Below are positions 1 to 10,503 of a stretch of DNA of 64,000 nt, piece after piece. Both the position numbers and the translations under genes were made by a program. The stretch is from assembly GCA_903813345.2 (NCBI GenBank), contig CAIIXF020000009.1:30354740-30418739 (forward strand), given 5' to 3'. The first letter of the stretch is position 1. The number at the start of each line of letters is the position of its first letter. The notes beneath the pieces are model-generated. The model searched no databases, was not told the origin of the DNA, and worked only from the letters and a program-made list of their open reading frames with translations. Source of the stretch: Owenia fusiformis (lineage: Eukaryota; Annelida; Polychaeta; Sabellida; Oweniidae).

Positions 1-3000
1 GCAGTTATGTCTTCAGGCATTGGCACTGAATTTATAGGTAAAGATGGAAGCAGTTATGTCTTCAGGCATTGGCACTGAATTCATAGGTAAGATGGTAGTA
101 GTTATGTCTTCAGGCAATGGCACTGAATTCATAGGTAAAGATGGTGGCAGTTATGTCTTCAGGCATTGGCACTGAATTCATAAGTAGAGATGGTAGCAGT
201 TATGTCTTCAGGCATTGGCACTGAATTCATAAGTAGAGATGGTAGCAGTTATGTCTTCAGGCATTGGCACTGAATTCATAAGTAGAGATAGTAGCAGTTA
301 TGTCTTCAGGCATTGGCACTGAATTCATAAGTAAAGATGACAGCAGTTATGTCTTCAGGCATTGGCACTGAATTCACAAGTGGAGATGGTAGCAGTTATG
401 TCTTCAGGCATTGGCACTGAATTCATAGGTAAAGATGGTAGTAGTTATGTCTTCAGGCATTGGCACTGAATTCAAATTGAAAGATGGTGTCAGTTATGTC
501 TTCAGGCATTGGCACTGAATTCATAGGTAAACATGGTAGTAGTTATGTCTTCAGGCATTGGCACTGAATTCATAGGTAAACATGGTAGTAGTTATGTCTT
601 TGGGGATTGGCACTGAATTCAAATTGAAAGATGGTGTCAGTTATGTCTTCAGGCATTGGCACTGAATTCATAAGTAAAGATGGTGGCATTTATGTCTTCA
701 GGCATTGGCACTGAATTCATAGGTAAAGATGGTAGTAGTTATGTCTTCAGGCAATGGCACTGAATTCATAGGTAAAGATGGTGGCAGTTATGTCTTCAGG
801 CATTGGCACTGAATTCACAAGTAGAGACGGTAGCAGTTATGTCATCAGGCATTGGCACTGAATTCATAGGTAAAGATGGTGGCAGTTATGTCTTCAGGCA
901 TTGGCACTGAATTCATAGGTAAGATGGTAGTAGTTATGTCTTCAGGCAATGGCACTGAATTCATAGGTAAAGATGGTGACAGTTATGTCTTCAGGCATTG
1001 GCACTGAATTCATAAGTAGAGATGGTAGCAGTTATGTCTTCAGGCATTGGCACTGAATTCACAAGTAGAGACGGAAGCGGTTATGTCTTCAGGCATTGGC
1101 ACTGATTCCATAGGTAAACATGGTGGCAGTTATGTCTTCAGGCATTGGCACTGAGTTCATAAGTAAAGATGACAGCAGTTATGTCTTCAGGCATTGGCAC
1201 TGAATTCACAATTAAGTGGAGACGGTAGCAGTCATGTCTTCAGGCATTGGCACTGAATTCATAGGTAAAGATGGTAGTAGTTATGTCTTCAGGCATTGGC
1301 ACTGAATTCAAATTGAAAGATGGTGTCAGTTATGTCAGGCATTGGCACTGAATTCATAGGTAAAGATGGTGGCAGTTATGTCTTCAGGCATTGGCACTGA
1401 ATTCATAAGTAGAGATGGTAGCAGTTATGTCTTCAGGCATTGGCACTGAATTCATAAGTAGAGATGGAAGCAGTTATGTCTTCAGGCATTGGCACTGAAT
1501 TTAAAGGTAAAGATGGAAGCAGTTATGTCTTCGGGCATTGGCACTGAATTTATAGGTAGAGATGGAAGCAGTTATGTCTTCAGGCATTGGCACTGAATTT
1601 ATAGGTAAAGATGGAAGCAGTTATGTCTTCAGGCATTGGCACTGAATTCATAGGTAAAGATGGTAGTAGTTATGTCTTCAGGCATTGGCACTGAATTCAA
1701 ATTGAAAGATGGTGTCAGTTATGTCAGGCATTGGCACTGAATTCATAGGTAAAGATGGTGGCAGTTATGTCTTCAGGCATTGGCACTGAATTCATAAGTA
1801 GAGATGGTAGCAGTTATGTCTTCAGGCATTGGCACTGAATTCATAAGTAGAGATGGAAGCAGTTATGTCTTCAGGCATTGGCACTGAATTTAAAGGTAAA
1901 GATGGAAGCAGTTATGTCTTCGGGCATTGGCACTGAATTTATAGGTAGAGATGGAAGCAGTTATGTCTTCAGGCATTGGCACTGAATTTATAGGTAAAGA
2001 TGGAAGCAGTTATGTCTTCAGGCATTGGCACTGAATTCATAGGTAAGATGGTAGTAGTTATGTCTTCAGGCAATGGCACTGAATTCATAGGTAAAGATGG
2101 TGGCAGTTATGTCTTCAGGCATTGGCACTGAATTCATAAGTAGAGATGGTAGCAGTTATGTCTTCAGGCATTGGCACTGAATTCATAAGTAGAGATGGTA
2201 GCAGTTATGTCTTCAGGCATTGGCACTGAATTCATAAGTAGAGATAGTAGCAGTTATGTCTTCAGGCATTGGCACTGAATTCATAAGTAAAGATGACAGC
2301 AGTTATGTCTTCAGGCATTGGCACTGAATTCACAAGTGGAGATGGTAGCAGTTATGTCTTCAGGCATTGTCACTGAATTCATAGGTAAAGATGGTAGTAG
2401 TTATGTCTTCAGGCATTGGCACTGAATTCAAATTGAAAGATGGTGTCAGTTATGTCTTCAGGCATTGGCACTGAATTCATAGGTAAAGATGGTGGCAGTT
2501 ATGTCTTCAGGCATTGGCACTGAATTCATAAGTAGAGATGGTAGCAGTTATGTCTTCAGGCATTGGCACTGAATTCATAAGTAGAGATGGAAGCAGTTAT
2601 GTATTCAGGCATTGGCACTGAATTTATAGGTAAAGATGGAAGCAGTTATGTCTTCAGGCATTGGCACTGAATTTATAGGTAGAGATGGAAGCAGTTATGT
2701 CTTCAGGCATTGGCACTGAATTTAGAGGTAAAGATGGAAGCAGTTATGTCTTCAGGCATTGGCACTGCAGTTCATAGGTAAGATGGTAGTAGTTATGTCT
2801 TCAGGCAATGGCACTGAATTCATAGGTAAAGATGGTGGCCGTTATGTCTTCAGGCATTGGCACTGAATTCATAAGTAGAGATGGTAGTAGTTATGTCTTC
2901 AGGCATTGGCACTGAATTCATAAGTAGAGATGGTAGCAGTTATGTCTTCGGGCATTGGCACTGAATTCATAGGTAAAGATGGTGGCATTTATGTCTTCAG

Positions 3001-5503
3001 GCATTGGCACTGAATTCATAAGTAGAGATAGTAGCAGTTATGTCTTCAGGCATTGGCACTGAATTCATAAGTAAAGATGACAGCAGTTATGTCTTCAGGC
3101 ATTGGCACTGAATTCACAAGTGGAGATGGTAGCAGTTATGTCTTCAGGCATTGGCACTGAATTCATAGGTAAAGATGGTAGTAGTTATGTCTTCAGGCAT
3201 TGGCACTGAATTCAAATTGAAAGATGGTGTCAGTTATGTCTTCAGGCATTGGCACTGAATTCATAGGTAAACATGGTAGTAGTTATGTCTTCAGGCATTG
3301 GCACTGAATTCATAGGTAAACATGGTAGTAGTTATGTCTTTGGGGATTGGCACTGAATTCAAATTGAAAGATGGTGTCAGTTATGTCTTCAGGCATTGGC
3401 ACTGAATTCATAAGTAAAGATGGTGGCATTTATGTCTTCAGGCATTGGCACTGAATTCATAGGTAAAGATGGTAGTAGTTATGTCTTCAGGCAATGGCAC
3501 TGAATTCATAGGTAAAGATGGTGGCAGTTATGTCTTCAGGCATTGGCACTGAATTCACAAGTAGAGACGGTAGCAGTTATGTCATCAGGCATTGGCACTG
3601 AATTCATAGGTAAAGATGGTGGCAGTTATGTAATCAGGCATTGGCACTGAATTCATAGTATAAGATGGTAGTAGTTATGTCTTCAGGCAATGGCACTGAA
3701 TTCATAGGTAAAGATGGTGACAGTTATGTCTTCAGGCATTGGCACTGAATTCATAAGTAGAGATGGTAGCAGTTATGTCTTCAGGCATTGGCACTGAATT
3801 CACAAGTAGAGACGGAAGCGGTTATGTCTTCAGGCATTGGCACTGATTCCATAGGTAAACATGGTGGCAGTTATGTCTTCAGGCATTGGCACTGAGTTCA
3901 TAAGTAAAGATGACAGCAGTTATGTCTTCAGGCATTGGCACTGAATTCACAATTAAGTGGAGACGGTAGCAGTCATGTCTTCAGGCATTGGCACTGAATT
4001 CATAGGTAAAGATGGTAGTAGTTATGTCTTCAGGCATTGGCACTGAATTCAAATTGAAAGATGGTGTCAGTTATGTCTTCAGGCATTGGCACTGAATTCA
4101 TAGGTAAAGATGGTGGCAGTTATGTCTTCAGGCATTGGCACTGAATTCATAAGTAGAGATGGTAGCAGTTATGTCTTCAGGCATTGGCACTGAATTCATA
4201 AGTAGAGATGGAAGCAGTTATGTCTTCAGGCATTGGCACTGAATTTAAAGGTAAAGATGGAAGCAGTTATGTCTTCGGGCATTGGCATTGAATTTATAGG
4301 TAGAGATGGAAGCAGTTATGTCTTCAGGCATTGGCACTGAATTTATAGGTAAAGATGGAAGCAGTTATGTCTTCAGGCATTGGCACTGAATTCATAGGTA
4401 AGATGGTAGTAGTTATGTCTTCAGGCAATGGCACTGAATTCATAGGTAAAGATGGTGGCAGTTATGTCTTCAGGCATTGGCACTGAATTCATAAGTAGAG
4501 ATGGTAGCAGTTATGTCTTCAGGCATTGGCACTGAATTCATAAGTAGAGATGGTAGCAGTTATGTCTTCAGGCATTGGCACTGAATTCATAAGTAGAGAT
4601 AGTAGCAGTTATGTCTTCAGGCATTGGCACTGAATTCATAAGTAAAGATGACAGCAGTTATGTCTTCAGGCATTGGCACTGAATTCACAAGTGGAGATGG
4701 TAGCAGTTATGTCTTCAGGCATTGGCACTGAATTCATAGGTAAAGATGGTAGTAGTTATGTCTTCAGGCATTGGCACTGAATTCAAATTGAAAGATGGTG
4801 TCAGTTATGTCTTCAGGCATTGGCACTGAATTCATAGGTAAAGATGGTGGCAGTTATGTCTTCAGGCATTGGCACTGAATTCATAAGTAGAGATGGTAGC
4901 AGTTATGTCTTCAGGCACTGGCACTGAATTCATAAGTAGAGATGGAAGCAGTTATGTATTCAGGCATTGGCACTGAATTTATAGGTAAAGATGGAAGCAG
5001 TTATGTCTTCAGGCATTGGCACTGAATTTATAGGTAGAGATGGAAGCAGTTATGTCTTCAGGCATTGGCACTGAATTTATAGGTAAAGATGGAAGCAGTT
5101 ATGTCTTCAGGCATTGGCACTGAATTCATAGGTAAGATGGTAGTAGTTATGTCTTCAGGCAATGGCACTGAATTCATAGGTAAAGATGGTGGCCGTTATG
5201 TCTTCAGGCATTGGCACTGAATTCATAAGTAGAGATGGTAGTAGTTATGTCTTCAGGCATTGGCACTGAATTCATAAGTAGAGATGGTAGCAGTTATGTC
5301 TTCGGGCATTGGCACTGAATTCATAGGTAAAGATGGTGGCATTTATGTCTTCAGGCATTGGCACTGAATTCACAAGTAGAGACGGTAGGGGTTTTGTCCT
5401 TAGGCATTGGCACTGAATTCATAGGTAAAGATGGTGGCAGTTATGTCTTCAGGCATTGGCACTGAACTCATAGGTAAAGCTGGTAGCAGTTATGTCTTCA
5501 GGC
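1..5503. repeat. 49-bp minisatellite array with higher-order blocks
   Basis: About 110 tandem copies of a 49-bp unit with the core words GTCTTCAGGCATTGGCACTG and GAATTCAT. The first base of the window is already inside the array, and the last recognisable unit breaks off at about 5503. Most units hold an EcoRI site (GAATTC). Subtypes differ in the segment after GAATTC: CATAGGTAAAGATGG, CATAAGTAGAGATGG, CACAAGTGGAGATGG and AAATTGAAAGATGG. Subtype order is repeated at larger scale: about 260-1310 matches 3000-4050 (offset about 2740), about 1650-2990 matches 4005-5345 (offset about 2355), and 1 to about 500 matches 1957-2450 (offset 1956). The unit is not a multiple of three and carries stops, so it is not a protein repeat. 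The last units (5390-5503) are the most degenerate, as is usual at an array edge. Confidence 0.97.
1263..2040. repeat. 389-bp tandem duplication inside the minisatellite
   Basis: Two adjacent blocks of 389 bp (about 1263-1651 and 1652-2040) carry the same ordered set of unit subtypes. They share a private 3-bp deletion that turns TATGTCTTCAGG into TATGTCAGG (at about 1331 and 1720) and share the rare word TTAAAGGTAA (at 1501 and 1890). The related block at about 4005-4390 has a single copy without the deletion. The deletion therefore arose first and the 389-bp piece was then duplicated, a recent slippage or unequal-exchange event. Confidence 0.8.
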
Positions 5504-6303
5504 AGCAGCAACTTCATCCATTTTCTTTACAGAATTATAAGTTGTATTTTTTTGTGTTTGTCCAAATTCTAGCTATTTCAATCTTGCATATGCTCTCTAT
5601 TGTAAATGTTTATATAGGGACATGAAATGCCGGAGGGCGCGATTTGCCCAAACCCCGTCTATCCATTGTATATTTGTTTGTATTTATGATATAATATTGA
5701 TTAAAAACATTTACCCAGAATGCTCCAAAACTGATCAGTTCTAAACTTTTGGAGATAGAAACATCCCATTTCAGATGATTCCCTCTTACGGATTGGCTTG
5801 AAACCTGTAGACAAAAATCAGGACTCCCATTCGACTGACCAACTGACCGACTGACCACCCGTCCGCCCGCCAATCCACCTGTCAAACTGATCACAATATA
5901 GCACCCTAGGATGCGATAATAAGGTAAGTTATTAAGCATAAGTATTTCATTCAATCTATCTAAGAATTATAGATACAAAATAACATACTTTTAACCATGA
6001 TTGACCATGGTCATCTATGGCATTTATGGTCAGAGATAATCGCCAACAATATGATTCAGACCAAAAACCACCGACAATAAACTTTAAATATTCCACGGTA
6101 GATAATTGTCAACGTAGACTCTGATTATGTGCGTATATGACGTCAACTTGATCACGCCCATTACGATGAAATAATATGATTTTGCCATAATACCTGACTT
6201 ACTATCAATCGTATTATCAAATGACAATATCAGGTCTTGATTGAAAGCAATCCCTTTATTATTATCCCATCGAACCAAGTTCGGAAGGATATAGGGAACG
6301 GTT
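5504..6303. other. Non-genic flank right of the minisatellite
   Basis: No gene is recognised. 5835-5890 holds a degenerate run of CTGACC/CCGTCC/CCGCC words like the short simple repeats scattered through many marine invertebrate genomes. The open frames crossing this stretch (5431-5625 plus, 5610-5954 minus, 6084-6398 minus) have no recognisable domain. They are biased by the simple repeat or start inside the minisatellite. Confidence 0.6.
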
Positions 6304-6337
6304 CCGTCCGTCCGTCCGTACATACGTCTGTCCGGGT
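6304..6337. repeat. CCGT-type simple repeat
   Basis: CCGTCCGTCCGTCCGTA is followed by degenerate CATACGTCTGTCCGG. It is probably part of a short interspersed repeat, because the flank continues with words such as GGTGATAACTCAAATACC that I recognise as a repeat-like context. The family is not identified. Confidence 0.6.
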
Positions 6338-6421
6338 GATAACTCAAATACCGCCCAATGTTGTTCATTTTGCACACATGTGCCCTATGGGAGTACAAGT
6401 TCTATTCTAAAGCCGATTTTC

Positions 6422-6718
6422 AAAATGGCCGCTTGCTGAAAAATGGCAGCCATTTTAGTGCTGATTCTACAGTAATTTATACAAAACTGTAATAGCAATA
6501 TGTTTAAATGTTATATAGGACATTAATTAAGCTAGAAATGTAAATTTATAAGAAATACACGGCAGCCATCTTGAAAAATGGCTGTCTTTGCACGTCATTT
6601 TACGATTTTTTGCTGTAACTAGGAAAGTAGTGGAGCGATTTTGTTCATATTTGATATGTGAATACTCATGAGCCTTGCACACTGTCTCATGACATTTCGG
6701 GTAGTAGGTGGCCATTTT
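6422..6718. promoter_or_regulatory. Cluster of YY1-like AAAATGGC words
   Basis: Six occurrences of AAAATGGC or its complement GCCATNTT fall within 300 bp: 6422-6432 (AAAATGGCCGC), a perfect palindrome 6440-6456 with two opposed copies, 6565-6572, 6575-6582 and 6711-6718. The word matches the animal YY1/Pleiohomeotic core (CCAT in AANATGGC). Whether it binds anything is unknown. The same words are common inside invertebrate interspersed repeats, so this may simply be a decayed repeat. Confidence 0.2.
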
Positions 6719-7123
6719 AAAAATCCTTTGTTATGTGTGTTATTTTAAGATATTTGCTATATATTTCGTTTGTAAAAATGCTGTCAGCCATTGTTGCTCG
6801 ATGGGATTTGCTACGCTTTGGCGTTGCTGTTGTCTAGTGTGCTTCCCGTAAGATCTTCATATTACCGATCATGATTATCATCATGGCAACGAAAACATAA
6901 ACAAGTATGTAATGATATCTATACCATGGTCAAATCAATATCAGGTATATGATAGCAAGTGATAAATGGATATCAACCCCGGTGTCAGAGTAAATATAGT
7001 CTCCCTGAATATAATGTCCGGGAAATATTGATACCATCCGAGAGGTATTCCTCATATAATTAATTTGTGTAAACATCAATAATGATGCATCGCTACACTC
7101 CTTGAGTCAAAAGTGGTGTGTCT
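6719..7123. other. AT-rich non-coding stretch, nothing recognised
   Basis: No ORF of note, no inverted ends and no RNA gene are seen. The sequence is ordinary AT-rich DNA between the AAAATGGC cluster and the retrotransposon remnant. Confidence 0.5.
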
Positions 7124-7856
7124 CTAGAGATATTGGGAAGGGACATTAGCTTTTGACTGATGGGTGGGCTTGGGGGTTGGTGCTCTTGCGTCATCAGCAG
7201 GTAGCACGTGCGTCAGACAGTGTTTCGACCCATTATAACCTGGACACCTAGCACGTGTGGGTCGATGAGGTTCTTTACAGAGCCTCACCCGTAGATGAGC
7301 AACATTGGTCATTCCGCTTCAGCCACAGCCATTTGGAGCAGTACTCTGCCGCACCACCACTGAATAGACTTAGTAGCACCCTTGAGATCAGAGGTCCATC
7401 TGACTTGTTTTACTGAGGTGACTGCCTCCCGGACTGCCTTGACTCTTTGACTCTGCATTTCTCCCTTTCTCACTAGTTGAACAATCCTATCACGTCTGGC
7501 TTTGGCGTCAGTCTCACTCCACTGTTAGTTACTGCTGCCTGTGGATTCCATGAAGTTCGACATTTCACAGCTTTGTTAACTCTAGTATCCATGGATACCT
7601 TGAGAGTACAGAGGGCTCTGGTCTATGATGCCTTGAATTCTTCAGTAACTGTTGTTACAGGCAGAGTAAGCTTGAAGGTTTTACTGTAGATGTTGACTGA
7701 AGAAAGGTTTGGTGGAACACCCAGCCATTTGCGAAAGAATCTGCTGCATAGGTTCTTCATGGATTTTACAGCCGTCAGTTGGATATCATACAGCAAAAAT
7801 GGCCACCGAAGTCTTGGGATGATGCCAAACTGTAAGCACCAGACTTTGAAACGTCC
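7124..7856 (-). pseudogene. Decayed non-LTR retrotransposon reverse transcriptase C-terminus
   Basis: Reading the minus strand from 7856 down gives successive fragments of the C-terminal part of a LINE-type reverse transcriptase in different frames. The first (7856-7623) has the post-catalytic segment with FKVWCLQF, YDIQLTAVKSM and FRKWLGVP, ending in a stop after EEFKAS. The next fragment (down to about 7470) has a RVNKAVKCRTSW segment. Then comes a basic helix (AKARRDRIVQLVRKG ... VRWTSDLK). The last (7312-7124) has LRVRLCKEPHRPTRARCPG ... CLTHVLP, a degenerate Cys/His zinc-binding tail. At least two frameshifts and several stops break it. The catalytic YxDD region is absent, so the copy is 5'-truncated and dead. 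The family assignment rests on recalled similarity to reverse transcriptases common in cnidarian, mollusc and lancelet genomes. The clade was not determined. Confidence 0.72.
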
Positions 7857-8380
7857 TTGGATGGACAGAATAATGGTATACGAGACAATAACAAAATGGA
7901 AGCGAATAAAAAAATCAGTTTTCAGTTATTTTGATATTTCAAAAACAAAAAAACACATAAAAAGATGTGTTTTATTTTTTGTTAATCAGTTATTTTTGCT
8001 CTGCAAGGTTATATATACACATGATTATTGAAAATAAGTTTTTAAAAAATTACTACTCAAAAGTTATGAAGACCTAAACTTCAACATCTGATTTCTCAAT
8101 ATAAGCAGCGAAAATGCAATTGTAACAATGTGGAAAGAATGGGACGATATGGTATTATCTTAAAAAATTACTCGTGTTAATGATTGTTCTGAAGGAGTTG
8201 TATGGCAATTTATTCTTTATCCATCGAGTGCTAATTTTGTTTAATTGTTTGGGGAACTTGAAGCTATCGTCAATGAAATAATCGATATTATACAGAAAAG
8301 CAAAGATTTTCATTTGTATTGTCAGAATGATAAGATATAAACAACTGCTATGATGTAAATACAGCGCCCATTTCTATATA
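7857..8380. other. AT-rich intergenic stretch
   Basis: Poly-A-rich sequence around 7895-7960 and 8030-8060 with no recognisable gene. The plus-strand ORF 7690-8031 lies mostly antisense to the retrotransposon remnant and is not considered real. Confidence 0.5.
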
Positions 8381-8849
8381 CAGAGTATCTCAAAAGTCTC
8401 TTTCATAATTTTGACTTTTCCCCCAAAATGTACTTTGGATTAAAACACAAATCTTTCTCGAATAATTTGACACCATCAGATTCAAAATATGTCCTTGATT
8501 GCCTCCACAGGACAGCTTTTAGTGTCCCATAGTAAAATCTGACTTGCGCCAACTTCTAAGTGATTGGATGGACCACATGACAAAAGAGGAACAGTTTCTT
8601 TAACATTTAACTTTCTTCTGAGCAGAAGCTTGACCTTTAACTGAGTCATTCTGTTATTTTCCTATTTTTCTTACATATGGTCATTGGGTCTATCCACATA
8701 AACATGAGGTCCTCTCAACTTGTTGAATGTGAAAGGAAAATTGAGGATCTAAGGTATCTTGTCCATGCGAACATGCATTGTAATATCACACTGATTCCGT
8801 CAGTTATTTTTGTAGAAGTTCATTAAGTTAGTTTGTGATGCTGTAGAGC

Positions 8850-9000
8850 GCTTTCAGAGGCCCTTCAAAAATCAAGGGTGTAAAGTGGGATGACCCTGGG
8901 GGCCAATCAATTGGGTAATTCAATGCTATCTTCTGATTTCCAAAGAGTTCTACCAAACGATCTGCCACAGGCCTTTGCATCATCCTGTTGCCATCATACT
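8850..9000 (-). pseudogene. Mariner-type DDE transposase remnant
   Basis: The minus-strand translation contains VADRLVELFGNQ followed by YPIDWPPGSSHFTPLIFEG. This matches the transposase segment that in intact relatives reads WPPRSPDLTPLDFFLWG, the region around the last catalytic acidic residue. Here the expected Asp positions are replaced (SSHFTPLIF), so the copy would be inactive. Stops follow in frame. Upstream parts with the first catalytic residues are missing or interrupted by the insertion at 9032-9361. Confidence 0.65.
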
Positions 9001-9031
9001 TACCGAAATTAAACTTTTTACAATGAAATGC

Positions 9032-9361
9032 CTATGGCGGATCCGGGGGGGGGGCCCATGGGGCCCGGGCCCCCCCCCTAAGGTTGGCCCAAAAAAAAAA
9101 GAAGTTGGGCCCAAAAAAATTTTAGGCCAAAAAAGGCCTTAAGGCCCCAAAAAGTGGGCCTTTTGGTCATTATTGGGCCTTCTAAGGCCTTATTTTTTTA
9201 ATTTAGGCCAAATTTGGAAGAAAATGGGCCTCAAATTTTCAAAATTTGGGCCCACTTTTTCGGTTTTAGGGGCCCAAAATTTTTTTCCGCGCAAGCGCGG
9301 AGGTTTTTTCTACATTCTCAAATTTGGGCCCCCCCCTTGTTGGTTCCTGGATCCGCCACTG
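9032..9361. mobile_element. 330-bp GC-rich MITE nested in the mariner-like element
   Basis: The left end CTATGGCGGATCC (9032-9044) and right end GGATCCGCCACTG (9349-9361) are inverted repeats with two mismatches. A 5-bp direct repeat AATGC flanks the element (9027-9031, 9362-9366). The interior is built from G/C homopolymers and GGGCCC/AGGCC words and has a short perfect hairpin at 9286-9301 (TCCGCG, loop CAAG, CGCGGA). The CAGTGGCGGATCC end resembles hAT-type (CAGNG) termini, but hAT elements normally make 8-bp duplications, so the superfamily is open. The overlapping ORFs 9173-9397 and 9214-9534 are low-complexity translations of this element. Confidence 0.65.
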
Positions 9362-9662
9362 AATGCTGTATTTCTATTCAGGAAAGAAACAACTTGATCA
9401 TTGATCATATCAAGATATCACTGTCCACAGCATTCCTACCAAAAAAAGAATTGACCACCACAGTCCAACCACTGAGAAGTTGGCGCAAATCAGATTTCAC
9501 ATGCGTGTATAAAATATGTCCTGACGGATTTTGAATCTGATGGTGTGGATTTATTCGAGAACGGCTGGTCTTTTGGTATCTAAGTATATTTTAGGGGAAA
9601 AGTCAAAATCATGAAGGATATTGAACTTTTTGTAAGTGAAACATTTTTTGAGACACACTGTA

Positions 9663-10503
9663 TATAGTGAATGTTTCCCAGTTTCAAACGATAATAATAA
9701 ACAAAGCTCATGCACTGACTGACTGAGGAAACTAGTGGTAATTTTCTCCCTTTTCTGGCTAACACAGCACCATTTAGTGTGTGTGGTAAAATACATACTG
9801 AGGATTTTTCTGAATTTTCAGTTATTTGAGTAATGTTGTACATTTTGTTATTTTTGAATTTTTTATTTATTTATTTATACCTTATTCGACTTACAAATTA
9901 CGCAAGTTACAAGCTAAGTCTTACGTAATATGATATTTCACATATTATGCAGTTTAGCTTAGATAACTGAATGGAATAATATACGTATAATATACAAGTA
10001 TGTATATAGATAGATTTACCCAGAAATATTCATCATTCATCAAATAAGTATCTATTGCCTTTGATGTTATATTTGATGGATAATACTTAAGGCATGTAAG
10101 GTGTGGAAAGATAACTCAAGCTATAAGTGACAAATCTGCTGCTTTTAAAATTTACATTTTTCTAAACACTTCCTTCAAATGGTGAATTATAAGTAATTTC
10201 TTTGCTTATATTACAGAGTAATGTAGATAACATCCAATAAACTGTTACAGTTATAATGTTTGAAAACATATTTACAGTTTAGCAACAAGTTTTTAATGAT
10301 ACTTTGTACAGCTTAAGCACGTCAAAATATGCTAGCATAATGTGCCGGTAAATTGCCAACATATTGGCTCTGGCTTATAAGCTTGACTCTTGATTGTTAT
10401 ATTGCATGGGAAATGTTGGAAATACTATATATTATAAAAGAAAATGAGGAAAGCCAAAGACCTATTGCAAGGTCACGCCTTTCAGTATTCCTTAACTAAA
10501 GTG
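9663..10503 (-). other. 3' flank and likely 3' UTR of the STING-like gene
   Basis: AT-rich sequence without a convincing gene. On the minus strand it follows the stop codon at 10504-10506. Possible polyadenylation signals on that strand are ATTAAA at 10292-10297 and overlapping AATAAA words at about 9862-9881, implying a 3' UTR of about 200 or 640 bp. The minus ORFs 9551-9796 and 9580-9843 overlap one another and the right arm of the mariner-like element and are not considered genes. Confidence 0.35.

Larger units (their letters stand above)
8381..9660 (-). mobile_element. Mariner-like element with long inverted ends, interrupted by a MITE
   Basis: The left end CAGAGTATCTCAAAA (8381) and the right end, read inward on the minus strand, CAGTGTGTCTCAAAA (from 9660) form terminal inverted repeats flanked by TA on both sides (8379-8380, 9661-9662), the Tc1/mariner target. 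The inverted similarity extends in patches for roughly 190 bp: CATAATTTTGACTTTTCCCC versus CATGATTTTGACTTTTCCCC, then ACACCATCAGATTCAAAAT in both, then TTGCGCCAACTTCT in both. The right arm has about 27 bp more than the left. Without the nested insertion the element is about 945 bp, shorter than a usual 1.3-kb mariner, so it is internally deleted. A transposase remnant lies at 8850-9000. Confidence 0.75.

Noticed and set aside
1-5503. CRISPR-like regular repeat spacing
   Set aside because: Units are contiguous with no unique spacers, units vary throughout, and the context is eukaryotic; it is a minisatellite.
6002-6013. 12-bp palindrome TGACCATGGTCA resembling a nuclear receptor inverted repeat
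   Set aside because: Half-sites are in the opposite order to a typical AGGTCA inverted repeat and a 12-bp palindrome is expected by chance at this scale.
5431-6398. Three ORFs of 64-114 codons right of the minisatellite
   Set aside because: They start in minisatellite DNA or run through CCGT-type simple repeat, have biased composition and no recognisable domain.
9173-9534. Overlapping plus-strand ORFs rich in Gly, Phe and Pro
   Set aside because: They are translations of the G/C-homopolymer MITE and its edge, not protein-coding sequence.
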